A DNA stretch of 64,000 nt from an uncultured bacterium. Lineage in GTDB: Bacteria; Bacillota; Clostridia; Lachnospirales; Lachnospiraceae. The stretch is taken from positions 1-64,000 of the forward strand of contig CAJMNR010000012.1 in NCBI GenBank assembly GCA_905214875.1. Direction: 5' to 3'. The position numbers and the translations under genes are program-made. A model generated the notes under the pieces. That model worked only from the letters and a program-made list of their open reading frames with translations, did not search any database and was not told where the DNA came from. Positions 26,247 through 33,951 of this stretch are shown here, in pieces. Numbering within the stretch: the stretch's first letter is position 1; each line of letters begins with the position of its first letter.

Positions 26247-26467
26247 TTCTAATTACCTCACTCTAATGTACTTACTACTTTTGTATGCCTCACGAAACAG
26301 AACATAGTTCTGGACCTTTATTTATTATATGTTTTGCGCCCACTTCTATTTATAATGATTCACTCAGCTTTCAAAAATTAAGTTATCATTATATATTATC
26401 TATTTTAAAAAATCTAGACCTATTTTTATATTAAGTGATTTTTTTCTCTTGAAAAAGAAAGTATCAA

Positions 26468-26505
26468 AGACGAAAGGCACCGCTTTTTTGCAGTGCCTTT
26501 CGTCT
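26468..26505. terminator. Hairpin after the soluble chemoreceptor gene
   Basis: A 13-bp perfect stem (agacgaaaggcac / gtgcctttcgtct) lies three bases past the stop codon at 26509. The T content after the stem is low. Confidence 0.65.
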
Positions 26506-26508
26506 ATA

Positions 26509-27339
26509 CTATATATTGCTTACTTTTTTGCAGATATCAGTTACCTTTTCGGCTGTCTTTGTAACGAGACCGAATACTTCTGTTAACTCATGAGCTGAAT
26601 GCTTTTGTTCATTTGCAACCTTAGTAGAGGTATCAATACTTTCTCTTACTTCATCAAGTGATTTAATGATTCCTTCTAAGTTTTCACTGATTTTCATTGC
26701 AGAATCACCACTCATCTTAGAGAATTTTCTCATTTCTTCGGCTACAACGGCAAACCCTTGTCCTGCCTGTCCTACTCTTGCAGATTCAATGGATGCATTT
26801 AATGCAAGAATATTAGAATATTTTGCATTTTGTTGAATGGATGCGATTACAGTCGTCGTTTCATCAACATGTCCCTTAACCTTATCCGTAATTTCCTGTA
26901 TCTTTTGCATTGTTTCCGCTAATTTTATAGAACCTGAACGAATCTCTTCAATAGATTCGTCCGTTTTGGAAATAGAAGTAGTAAGTTCATTTGCACTTGT
27001 AATGATTTCTTCTCTTTTTTCAGAAGAAAATGTATACGTAACAACTCCAACAACTTCTTTCCCATCAAAGATTGGAGTAATTGTTCCTTCAAATGCTATA
27101 CCAAATACTTCTTTTGGCACTTTGTTATATGAAGGTATTCCTGTTCGAATCACCTCAAATATCTTATCATTTTTATCTTCTATTTGAAACCCCACTTCAA
27201 AATCAATACCAATATCTTTGTCTTTAAAGAATGCTTCTACAACTCCCTCTGTATTAAACACACACACTGCTGCGTCTACCGAACTCATTTGTTTGAATAA
27301 TGGTATCATTTCAATTAAATTTTTTAATCTTTGGTTCAT
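26509..27339 (-). CDS. Soluble methyl-accepting chemotaxis protein
   Basis: A 276-residue cytoplasmic receptor without membrane helices. Residues about 15-115 form a PAS-like sensor (AAVCVFNTEGVVEAFFKDKDIGI, then GTITPIFDGKEVVGVVTYTF). Residues 125-276 form a shortened MCP signalling hairpin with the tip sequence NILALNASIESARVGQAGQGFAVVAEEMR cut here into N-I-L-A-L-N-A and A-G-Q-G-F-A-V-V-A. The tip deviates from the usual T-N-L-L-A-L-N (Y-S-N-I-L-A-L-N). The methylation helices are short, so adaptation may be limited. The start follows GGGAGAGG. It could sense an internal metabolite or redox state. Confidence 0.85.
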   Translation of the reverse strand: MNQRLKNLIEMIPLFKQMSSVDAAVCVFNTEGVVEAFFKDKDIGIDFEVGFQIEDKNDKIFEVIRTGIPSYNKVPKEVFGIAFEGTITPIFDGKEVVGVVTYTFSSEKREEIITSANELTTSISKTDESIEEIRSGSIKLAETMQKIQEITDKVKGHVDETTTVIASIQQNAKYSNILALNASIESARVGQAGQGFAVVAEEMRKFSKMSGDSAMKISENLEGIIKSLDEVRESIDTSTKVANEQKHSAHELTEVFGLVTKTAEKVTDICKKVSNI

Positions 27340-27518
27340 TTTCTTCCTCTCCCTAAGCTTTTTACATACACGCTCTATTAGATGTATAATTTATTCTATA
27401 ATGTACGCGAAAGCAAAGTCAATAAAATCCAGCATTTTACATTGTGTGGTTTTTTCAATGTTGCTGAAGTAGCATTGGTACTACTGTAAACTTTTTTCAT
27501 CTTTTCCCAAATAGGGGG

Positions 27519-27547
27519 TTGCACTATTTTTGTCAATGGTATATAAT
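27519..27547 (+). promoter_or_regulatory. Strong promoter of the small-ORF locus
   Basis: TTGCAC (27519-27524), 17 bases, TATAAT (27542-27547). It is oriented toward the 23-codon leader ORF, the terminator at 27707 and the 81-codon ORF at 27854. Confidence 0.7.
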
Positions 27548-27609
27548 ACCAATTGTGAGTGAGGTTACTACATACACTCCATAAAATATTAAGAAAGAGA
27601 GGTAATACT

Positions 27610-27681
27610 ATGAACAGATTAAGTAACAGAAACATGTCAACTGAATACTCGAGTAAGATTACCTCGGTAATATGTAGATAG
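27610..27681 (+). CDS. 23-residue leader peptide candidate
   Basis: ATG 27610 follows AAAGAGAGG at 9 bases and encodes 23 residues rich in Ser, Asn and Arg (MNRLSNRNMSTEYSSKITSVI, then Cys-Arg). The ORF starts about 56 bases after the promoter and ends 26 bases before a terminator hairpin, the layout of an attenuation leader. Bases CTCGGTAAT near its end (27664-27672) are complementary to ATTACCGAG (27810-27818) beyond the terminator, which allows an alternative fold. No codon run for a single amino acid points to a specific signal. Confidence 0.4.
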   Translation: MNRLSNRNMSTEYSSKITSVICR

Positions 27682-27706
27682 TATTAGAAATTATAATGCA
27701 TTTATT

Positions 27707-27772
27707 TGCCGTGGCGTCTGCTACGGCATTTTTTTGTCATAAATGAAACAGCAACTCCTGCTACGCTGTTTC
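27707..27772 (+). terminator. Attenuator-like terminator followed by second hairpin
   Basis: TGCCGT/ACGGCA around a 10-base loop is followed by seven T (27707-27735). A second hairpin GAAACAGC/GCTGTTTC occupies 27745-27772. Both lie between the leader peptide and the 81-codon ORF. Confidence 0.65.
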
Positions 27773-27853
27773 TTGTAAAAAGCCTGCCCTGCAGCGTCCG
27801 AATTACCGAGCTATTCATACTCGAACCCACATAATTAGAAAGTAGGAATATGT

Positions 27854-28099
27854 ATGAATAGAGATTTAATTTTTATTAACATGATTATGAATAACAGCAG
27901 GAATGAAGTTGAGCAGCTTCCTGCATGGGCACGAGCTGAGCGCCTTCTTTATTGCGAAATTCCTTCAAAAAGGAACGCAACTAACACTCATCAACAGGTA
28001 CATTTCACATTCGTAAAGCGAAACATTGCAGATAGCTTACGAAAACTAGCAAATAAGCTTGATCCATTACAAGTACCAACTAATAAGGTACGCGTTTAA
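27854..28099 (+). CDS. Small hypothetical protein, 81 residues
   Basis: ATG 27854 follows GTAGGAATATGT. The product is 81 residues, with a hydrophobic start (MNRDLIFINMIMN), a central acidic/aromatic part (EQLPAWARAERLLYCEI) and a basic C-terminal half (VKRNIADSLRKLANKLDPLQ) that could form an amphipathic helix. I do not recognise a family. The reading frame is followed two bases later by a strong terminator, and it has an upstream promoter and leader, so expression is plausible. It might be a small regulator or a peptide precursor; neither is shown. Confidence 0.5.
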   Translation: MNRDLIFINMIMNNSRNEVEQLPAWARAERLLYCEIPSKRNATNTHQQVHFTFVKRNIADSLRKLANKLDPLQVPTNKVRV

Positions 28100-28100
28100 C

Positions 28101-28149
28101 AAAAGGAGATACCGCATAATTAGTAACGATTATGCGGTATCTCCTTTTT
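28101..28149. terminator. Strong terminator after the small ORF
   Basis: A 19-bp perfect stem (aaaggagataccgcataat and its complement) with an 8-base loop is followed by TTTTTA. Directly after it, at 28151-28164, stands TTTACGCGAACAAC, the repeat also seen next to the queG terminator. Confidence 0.85.
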
Positions 28150-28209
28150 ATTTACGCGAACAACGAGCCAAAGTGAGGCTTGCATTCCCTTGGCGACTGT
28201 CTCGCAAAC

Positions 28210-29394
28210 TTATTTTTCTTGTTTTAGATGCTTGTCATCTTCGATTCGGTCATAAACAACCTGACCATCAATAATGGTATATAATGTGTTCGATTGTATT
28301 TCAAATGGACTTCCCGTAAAGATTGCAATATCTGCATCCATTCCTTCCTTAATTCGTCCAACCCGATCATCTACCTTGCAGATTTTAGCAGCATTACATG
28401 TAATGGCACAAAGTGCTTCGTCCTCTCCCATTCCCATCTTTGCTGCAAATCCTGCGCATATCGGAAGATATTGAATTAAAGAAACTGGATGATCTGTCAT
28501 AATTGCTACGAGGATTCCCGCATTTGACAAAACACCTGGACTCTTTAAATCCGAATTCTGCACCTCTAACTTATTGCGGCTTGTAAGATGCGGTCCGCAG
28601 ATTACTGGAAATCCACTTTTCTTTATCTCCTCTGCAATGATATGTCCTTCCGTACAATGGTCCAATGTCAAATCAAGATCAAACTCTTTGGCAATCCGGA
28701 TTGCGGTCAAGATATCATCGGTGCGGTGAACATGCGCCTTTAAAGGAATCTTTTTCTCAAGCACGGGAAGCCACGATTCCATGCGAAAATCTTCCTCAAA
28801 TTCTTCCGGCTTTGTCTTTTTCTTCTTTTTCTCATACTGCTTTGCCTTAAACAGTTCTTCACGCAGTAAGCCTGCAATTGCCATCCTTGTTGCCGGCATT
28901 TTATTCTGATTTCCATACTCCGTCTTAGGATTTTCTCCAAATGCGATTTTCATGGCTGCTGGTGCCTTCAGTACCATATCATCCACCGAGCGTCCATGAG
29001 TCTTAAGGAATGCAAACTGCCCTCCCACGACATTGGAGCTGCCTGGTCCTGCCATAATGGAAGTGATACCTGCCTGAATTGCGTTATGAAATGCTGGATC
29101 TAAAGGATTAATTCCATCAATCGCCCGAAGATATGGTGTCAGCGGATCCGTTAGTTCGTTACAGTCGTCGCCCTCTTTCCCTTTCTTTTCTTCAGTGATT
29201 CCAACATGGCAATGCGCCTCTATGATTCCCGGCATGATAAATCCACCTTTGGCGTCAATCACTGGCTCTCCTTCTGGGATTTCTATCATTTCACCTACAT
29301 AAGCGATTTTCTTTCCATCAACCTTAATGCAGCCGTTATTTATCACTCGGCCATGATCCATTGTATGAATAGTTCCATTTATTATCCAAAACAT
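28210..29394 (-). CDS. Amidohydrolase family protein
   Basis: A 394-residue metal-dependent hydrolase with the amidohydrolase layout: an N-terminal beta-sandwich strand, the first metal motif GIIEAHCHVG (about 56-65), a second histidine in LKAHVHRTDD, another in LTLDHCTEGH and an aspartate in MTDHPVS. The family includes imidazolonepropionase-like and dipeptidase-like enzymes; the exact substrate is unclear. A lysine-rich internal stretch (EKKKKKTKPEEFEEDF, about 195-210) is unusual. It is adjacent to, but 63 bases from, the GH27 gene. The ribosome binding site is poor (GGGTGGC). Confidence 0.82.
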   Translation of the reverse strand: MFWIINGTIHTMDHGRVINNGCIKVDGKKIAYVGEMIEIPEGEPVIDAKGGFIMPGIIEAHCHVGITEEKKGKEGDDCNELTDPLTPYLRAIDGINPLDPAFHNAIQAGITSIMAGPGSSNVVGGQFAFLKTHGRSVDDMVLKAPAAMKIAFGENPKTEYGNQNKMPATRMAIAGLLREELFKAKQYEKKKKKTKPEEFEEDFRMESWLPVLEKKIPLKAHVHRTDDILTAIRIAKEFDLDLTLDHCTEGHIIAEEIKKSGFPVICGPHLTSRNKLEVQNSDLKSPGVLSNAGILVAIMTDHPVSLIQYLPICAGFAAKMGMGEDEALCAITCNAAKICKVDDRVGRIKEGMDADIAIFTGSPFEIQSNTLYTIIDGQVVYDRIEDDKHLKQEK

Positions 29395-29457
29395 AAAGCC
29401 ACCCGTCTCCCAAATAATCTACTAATAGGATAACAATTTTGGTGGCTGATATTCATC

Positions 29458-30753
29458 TTATTCATATAACTTTAACAGACGTGCTCCATGGTTCGGAACA
29501 TTTACTGACATTGTCTGTTTAAATGTTCCAAGCTCCCTATGTGTCCATAAGTCTTTTACTTGATAACCTCCATACAAGCCAAAAGTTCCAAAGGAAAACT
29601 CTACGTTTATCTTGCTGTTTGAGGTATTAAAGATAGCGATATATTTGCTGCCATCTTCATCGTCACTTGACCAAATGACAGTATCTTGTGTACGCATAAT
29701 CTGTCTTGCACCAAAAGAGTGCTTTAAGAGGCGTAAGACTTCTTCGTTTGTTAATAACGATAAGGTCCACTCATCATTATCCCTTAGCTCTGCTCCTACC
29801 ATCAAAGGGGAACGGAACATACACCACAAAGTCATCATGGTGACTTGCTCATTTTTTGTAAAATTGGTAAAGCGCTCGTTTTGATTGTAGCCTTCCTTAT
29901 TAATGGCGATATGGCCAAGTGGAAGCATATCACAGTCTGGCCAGCATCCCTCTTTTACAAACGGACTCCAAACATTACAACGTTCAAACATATGATATAG
30001 TTGTGGCCAGTTATCCCAAAAGTCTCCGGTAATTCTCCACATATTCGCATTCTTGCAAAGATGGTTTGCTTCCTCAACGACTGCTGGTCCTGGTGACAGA
30101 CTTAAGACAATGTCACGTCCACAATTGTCAATTGCCTTACGAATCATCTCGATCTCCAATTTTGCTGAGTATGGCTCCTGTGGCTTAAACTCTGTATTAC
30201 AGATATCATCTACTTTAACAAAATCGATCCCCCATTCTGCATATAGCTCAAATAAGGAATTATAATAACTTTGTGCTCCTTCTGCCTTTGGATTAATGCC
30301 ATACATATCCGTATTCCAAGAACAGATGGAATAGCTTTGTGCAATGTCTCTTGCTGTCTGGCTGCTTCCTTTAATCTTTGTAGCTGCGTGAACCGCCTGT
30401 CTTGGGATGCCACGCATAATATGAATTCCGAATTTTAATCCGAGGTTATGTACATAATCACAAATTTCTTTAAATCCTTTGCCGTCTTTAGCAGAAGGAA
30501 AACGATTTACTGCTGGAATAAGCCTAGAATACTCATCCATTTCCAGTGGATAAAAATGATTATATTCTGTTGATTTCGCCTTTGGTTCATACCACTGGAT
30601 ATCGCAAACGATATATTCCCACCCATATTTCTTTAAATACTTGGCCATATAATCCGCATTTCCCTTTAACTGCTCCTCCGTCACGGAAGCCCCGTAACAA
30701 TCCCAGCTGTTCCATCCCATCGGTGGAGTCATTGCACATGCATTCTTGTCCAT
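29458..30753 (-). CDS. GH27 family alpha-galactosidase-like glycoside hydrolase
   Basis: A 431-residue enzyme of clan GH-D. The N-terminal motif TPPMGWNSWDCYG, the CDIQWYEP strand, the nucleophile strand FVKVDDIC (first Asp in V-D-D as candidate nucleophile) and the acid/base segment WRITGDFWD are present. A C-terminal beta-sandwich (about 345-431) completes it. No signal peptide is seen, so it acts inside the cell on imported oligosaccharides. GH27 contains alpha-galactosidases and beta-L-arabinopyranosidases; the variant strand CDIQW in place of the usual D-D-C/G-W leaves the specificity open. The start follows TTAGGAGG. Confidence 0.85.
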   Translation of the reverse strand: MDKNACAMTPPMGWNSWDCYGASVTEEQLKGNADYMAKYLKKYGWEYIVCDIQWYEPKAKSTEYNHFYPLEMDEYSRLIPAVNRFPSAKDGKGFKEICDYVHNLGLKFGIHIMRGIPRQAVHAATKIKGSSQTARDIAQSYSICSWNTDMYGINPKAEGAQSYYNSLFELYAEWGIDFVKVDDICNTEFKPQEPYSAKLEIEMIRKAIDNCGRDIVLSLSPGPAVVEEANHLCKNANMWRITGDFWDNWPQLYHMFERCNVWSPFVKEGCWPDCDMLPLGHIAINKEGYNQNERFTNFTKNEQVTMMTLWCMFRSPLMVGAELRDNDEWTLSLLTNEEVLRLLKHSFGARQIMRTQDTVIWSSDDEDGSKYIAIFNTSNSKINVEFSFGTFGLYGGYQVKDLWTHRELGTFKQTMSVNVPNHGARLLKLYE

Positions 30754-30880
30754 ACTGTTTCTTACCTCCTAAAACACCTTTTTCTATTGATTTTCCTATG
30801 TCACTTCCCATTTGTCTGCTACCGAATATTATACCCCTCTTTTAGAATCATTTCAGCCATAAGTAAATATTCTACAAACG

Positions 30881-30920
30881 AAAAACAAGATGCCACATGC
30901 ATTACTGGGACACCTTGTTC
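30881..30920 (-). terminator. Terminator of the metalloprotease gene
   Basis: On the minus strand ACAAGGTGTCC pairs with GGCATCTTGT (one G-U pair, one bulge), followed by TTTTTCGTTT. Confidence 0.6.
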
Positions 30921-30977
30921 TCTATACCTTTTAAATAATACTTTATATGTTTTAAGAGCATCTTATTTCTGAAGTTA

Positions 30978-31883
30978 CTACCAAAACTCCTTGCTCTCTT
31001 TTTTTATTTCCTCGTATGGTAACAATGTTGCCTCTACAATTGATAGTTTCGTCTTTTCAAGGAAATACTTTATCAAAAAATAGCCAAGGGCATATCCTGC
31101 ACAAAATGGTAATCCCACAGGGAAGTACCCGCGTTGCTTGGCAATCTCATCTCCGTATAAATAGGCCGTTATGCCTTCCAGGCCTTGAACATTTCGCCCC
31201 TCTTTTAAAATAGGCTTACATGGACCAAGAATTGTCTCCTGATCCACTGCCGTTACCCAAGGACCTACTGCTTCCTCACCATACATCCAGGTTGCATAGT
31301 TTTCTGCCAACCCTTCATTGATCATCATCTCTTCTAATGTAATAGAGTTGCTCCATTTGATAAATTGAAATCTTACATTATGATTACATTCATGTGCCAA
31401 TACGGCTGGAATCCTTTGTATATTTTCTTCACTTGGCAATAGCGATATGAAAATGCTTCCTGGAATACCGCCGTCTCCGCAACAGCCTTTGCTTAATTGC
31501 GTATAGATGCTTTCTGGATCCAGTAACAGAATCGTATATTTATACTCTTCCACCGCCAAGGGAACCTTTGCTTTTTCAAATGGCGCAATTGCTTTTTTTA
31601 TTGATTCGGTACAACTTTCCCAAATCGATTCGTTACTTATTTTAGTAACCTCTTCTATAACACTACCATCAACCTTCTTTGGTTCTAGATAGCCTAGCAT
31701 GGAACTTGCCATTACTACATCATAGCCGCCTTCATACTTTGCCTTTATTGGCACATGATAGCAGTCCCATTTATCTTGGAACTCCTTCATCAGATCATAA
31801 CGGTAGATATCTTCCTTTTTCTCTTGTTTGGCATTTAAGATTTTGTTGTATACAATATCTGACCGTACTGCTTTTATTTTCAT
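30978..31883 (-). CDS. DUF2268 putative zinc-dependent protease
   Basis: A 301-residue protein with the gluzincin-like motif HECNH (HExxH) in VLAHECNHNVRF and a downstream E-G-L-A-E-N segment that could give the third zinc ligand. This is the layout of DUF2268 predicted Zn-dependent proteases. No signal peptide is present, so it is probably cytoplasmic. ATG 31883 is chosen because GGAAAGGAGTG lies 8 bases upstream; 11 further open codons have no signal. The substrate is unknown. Confidence 0.8.
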   Translation of the reverse strand: MKIKAVRSDIVYNKILNAKQEKKEDIYRYDLMKEFQDKWDCYHVPIKAKYEGGYDVVMASSMLGYLEPKKVDGSVIEEVTKISNESIWESCTESIKKAIAPFEKAKVPLAVEEYKYTILLLDPESIYTQLSKGCCGDGGIPGSIFISLLPSEENIQRIPAVLAHECNHNVRFQFIKWSNSITLEEMMINEGLAENYATWMYGEEAVGPWVTAVDQETILGPCKPILKEGRNVQGLEGITAYLYGDEIAKQRGYFPVGLPFCAGYALGYFLIKYFLEKTKLSIVEATLLPYEEIKKESKEFW

Positions 31884-31943
31884 ATACAAATCACTCCTTT
31901 CCCTTTCACGATACACTATTGCGTAACGTCAGAGTCAAGAGTG

Positions 31944-32183
31944 TTACATTCGCCAAGGATCTACGGATACATAATACATAGTTGCCTCTGCATTTGCGAT
32001 ATAATCTCCTGCTTCTACTATAGGCGCATTTTCATCTAATGCAGGCGTTTCATAAAATGTAAAGTTATCATCTGTCGTAATTCTTCCAGATAGCCAGCCT
32101 TGATGCTTATAATAACGGTTCGGTCCAAATGCAATGTCGTAAAATAGATTGCCTGCCGTTTCTCCTTTCTTATAATCATACAA
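31944..32183 (-). pseudogene. Likely gene fragment of 79 codons
   Basis: An open stretch of 79 codons, with a possible TTG start and no ribosome binding site, directly behind the terminator hairpin at 32182-32215. The sequence looks protein-like (GNLFYDIAFGPNRYYKHQGW, ending VSVDPWRM), so it is perhaps the C-terminal remnant of a larger protein. I do not recognise the family. It may also be chance coding. Confidence 0.3.
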
Positions 32184-32215
32184 AAAAGATGCCTTCGAAA
32201 CGAAGACATCTTTTT
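32182..32215 (-). terminator. Terminator of the secreted InlB/Fn3 protein gene
   Basis: A 15-bp stem (aaaaagatgccttcg / cgaagacatcttttt, one mismatch) with a 3-base loop and a T run on the minus strand, eleven bases past the stop at 32226. Confidence 0.85.
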
Positions 32216-32225
32216 ACTAATCCAA

Positions 32226-33500
32226 CTATTTCACTTTTACTTTCTTTGTTGTGGAATATTTTCCATATACTTTCTTTCCTGTTGAATCTGTCTTATATGC
32301 TCTTACCTTCACATAATAAGTCCCCTTCTTAAGAGAAGTGATTTTCTTGGACTTACCACTTAAATTCACCGTTTTAGAACTCTTGAATTTGGAATTCTTT
32401 GCATAAACAATCTGGTAGCCCTTTGCACCAGATACTGCTTTAAAGCTTACTTTCATACTGGACTTGCTTGTACGTTTTGCTGAAACGCCGCTTACCTTTG
32501 ACACGCTTACCTTTTGCCATTTTGCATATAAAGTATAGTTCTTTTTGCTAGATGCTTTAATTGAAGTCACTTTATGTTTAAAGTTTTTCTCTGTATACCA
32601 GCCTTTAAATACATAATTTTTTCTTGTAGGGTTATACAGTTTTATTGTCCCTTTATTTGATTTATACGTTTTGACATTCTTAGAAGAATTATTTCCTCCG
32701 TTTGTCTTATATGTAATCTTATACGTTACAACAGCTGGTGCCTTAGTAAGACCTTTAATAGTAAAATGCGTATCACAGTAATAATCATCAGAATAACCTG
32801 CAATTCGTGCAGAATAGTTTCCGTTCTTTGTGATCGTAATGGAGCTAGTGTTTAATGCATTCTTTCTATCTTCGGTCTTCCAGAAGTCCTCGTCTGCAAT
32901 GTTCTGATATACAGATGTTCCTTGAAGTACACGAATTGTACCTCCTGATAATAAATCAGTCACATAATTTTTGTCATACACAAATGTTACTTTTGCTGCT
33001 GTCTTTGCGCTATTGTAAGTAATTGACTGAACCTTGATTCTTGCAGAAGATGGCATAAATCCAACATATGTAGTTGTTGTAAAACCTTCTTCAAAACCAT
33101 TCCAACGAGACACTTGATAATAATATGTTCCTGGATTTACATAGCAGGCAATTAATTCATTCGTATAACCTTTTTTTAGTTGGCTTGTTAATGCAGCATT
33201 TGTATAAAGTGTAATGTTTCCATATCCTTCTTCATTACTAAATCCCTTAATAAATAACCATCCTGATTGATTAACGACGATTTTATGTGCTCCTGCCTTT
33301 CCTGTCCATGCAGTATTAATCACGTCCACGCTAGAGGCCTTGACATCTGCATCAATTTTCTGTTGAAACTGATTAGGGCTTGTTATTGTACTATAAAATA
33401 CAGATGAGCTCCCTTCCGCATTCGTTACTAATGCTGGTGCAAAAATTAATGCCATAGCAAATACACATATTGCACCGATTACTTTCTTTAATTCTTTCAT
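32226..33500 (-). CDS. Secreted protein with InlB B-repeat and Fn3-like domain
   Basis: A 424-residue exported protein. The signal peptide is at 1-28 (VIGAICVFAMALIFAPALVTNAEG). An N-terminal domain of about 220 residues resembles bacterial pre-peptidase C-terminal sandwiches. An InlB B-repeat / Listeria-Bacteroides repeat follows (about 260-325: Y-K-T-N-G-G, K-G-W-Y-T, T-L-Y-A-K-W), then a Fn3-like domain (about 330-424: GAKGYQIVYAKNSKF, GTYYVKVRAYK). No LPxTG, so it is secreted or wall-associated. ATG 33500 lies 7 bases from AAGGAGG; the earlier ATG overlaps that site. Confidence 0.8.
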   Translation of the reverse strand: MKELKKVIGAICVFAMALIFAPALVTNAEGSSSVFYSTITSPNQFQQKIDADVKASSVDVINTAWTGKAGAHKIVVNQSGWLFIKGFSNEEGYGNITLYTNAALTSQLKKGYTNELIACYVNPGTYYYQVSRWNGFEEGFTTTTYVGFMPSSARIKVQSITYNSAKTAAKVTFVYDKNYVTDLLSGGTIRVLQGTSVYQNIADEDFWKTEDRKNALNTSSITITKNGNYSARIAGYSDDYYCDTHFTIKGLTKAPAVVTYKITYKTNGGNNSSKNVKTYKSNKGTIKLYNPTRKNYVFKGWYTEKNFKHKVTSIKASSKKNYTLYAKWQKVSVSKVSGVSAKRTSKSSMKVSFKAVSGAKGYQIVYAKNSKFKSSKTVNLSGKSKKITSLKKGTYYVKVRAYKTDSTGKKVYGKYSTTKKVKVK

Positions 33501-33631
33501 TTTCATCCTCCTTATTACTTTTTCCGTCAAACAGTCTACCATTAATTAACAGCAGTATCAATAAATATGTAATTTTTTAGGCGAAATTGTGACCATTTTA
33601 CTATAAGGAGGTATTTGAAAACAACTTGCGT

Positions 33632-33671
33632 AAAAAAGGAGGTATGTGCACTAATAAAATGCACGTCCTCC
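33632..33671 (-). terminator. Terminator behind the surface-protein relic
   Basis: On the minus strand GGAGGACGTGCA pairs with TGCACATACCTCC, followed by TTTTTTAC. It belongs to the degraded gene at 33672-33914. Confidence 0.75.
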
Positions 33672-33914
33672 AATTTTCCTGATATTTCACTGTTACCTTC
33701 TTAGGAACGATATTGAATGTTATTTTTTTCCAGTGGATACACTGATTCCTGTAATTATAATCTTTGCAGTTCCTGGATTTACATTATTCTTGTAGATAAC
33801 CCCATTGATCATATTAGCGCTAGCATCTACTGCCGAACTATCTACTGGAGTCCATTTTACAAATGGTCCACTAGTAAGTGTTCCAACATAATTGTTTGTA
33901 GAAACTTTGATCAT
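33672..33914 (-). pseudogene. Relic of an Ig-like repeat surface protein, frameshifted
   Basis: An open stretch of 64 codons ends in NPGTAKIIITGISVSTGKK and a stop at 33720. In a neighbouring frame the sequence continues directly with TFNIVPKKVTVKYQ, the expected continuation of this Ig-like repeat (NPGTA-x-I-x-I-x-G-I-x-x-x-x-G-x-K-x-x-x-F-x-I). One indel therefore broke the frame. The N-terminal part of the protein is missing; about 80 residues remain in front of the terminator at 33632-33671. Neighbour 32226-33500 is another secreted protein, so a larger surface-protein locus has probably eroded. Confidence 0.55.
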
Positions 33915-33951
33915 TAGCTCGCTTAATATTATTACAAAAATAGGCGACCTT

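Noticed and set aside
26298..26312. LexA-type SOS box before the DUF1846 gene
   Set aside because: GAAC-ATA-GTTC has a 3-base spacer; the Gram-positive LexA box needs GAAC-N4-GTTC. It is noted only as a palindrome.
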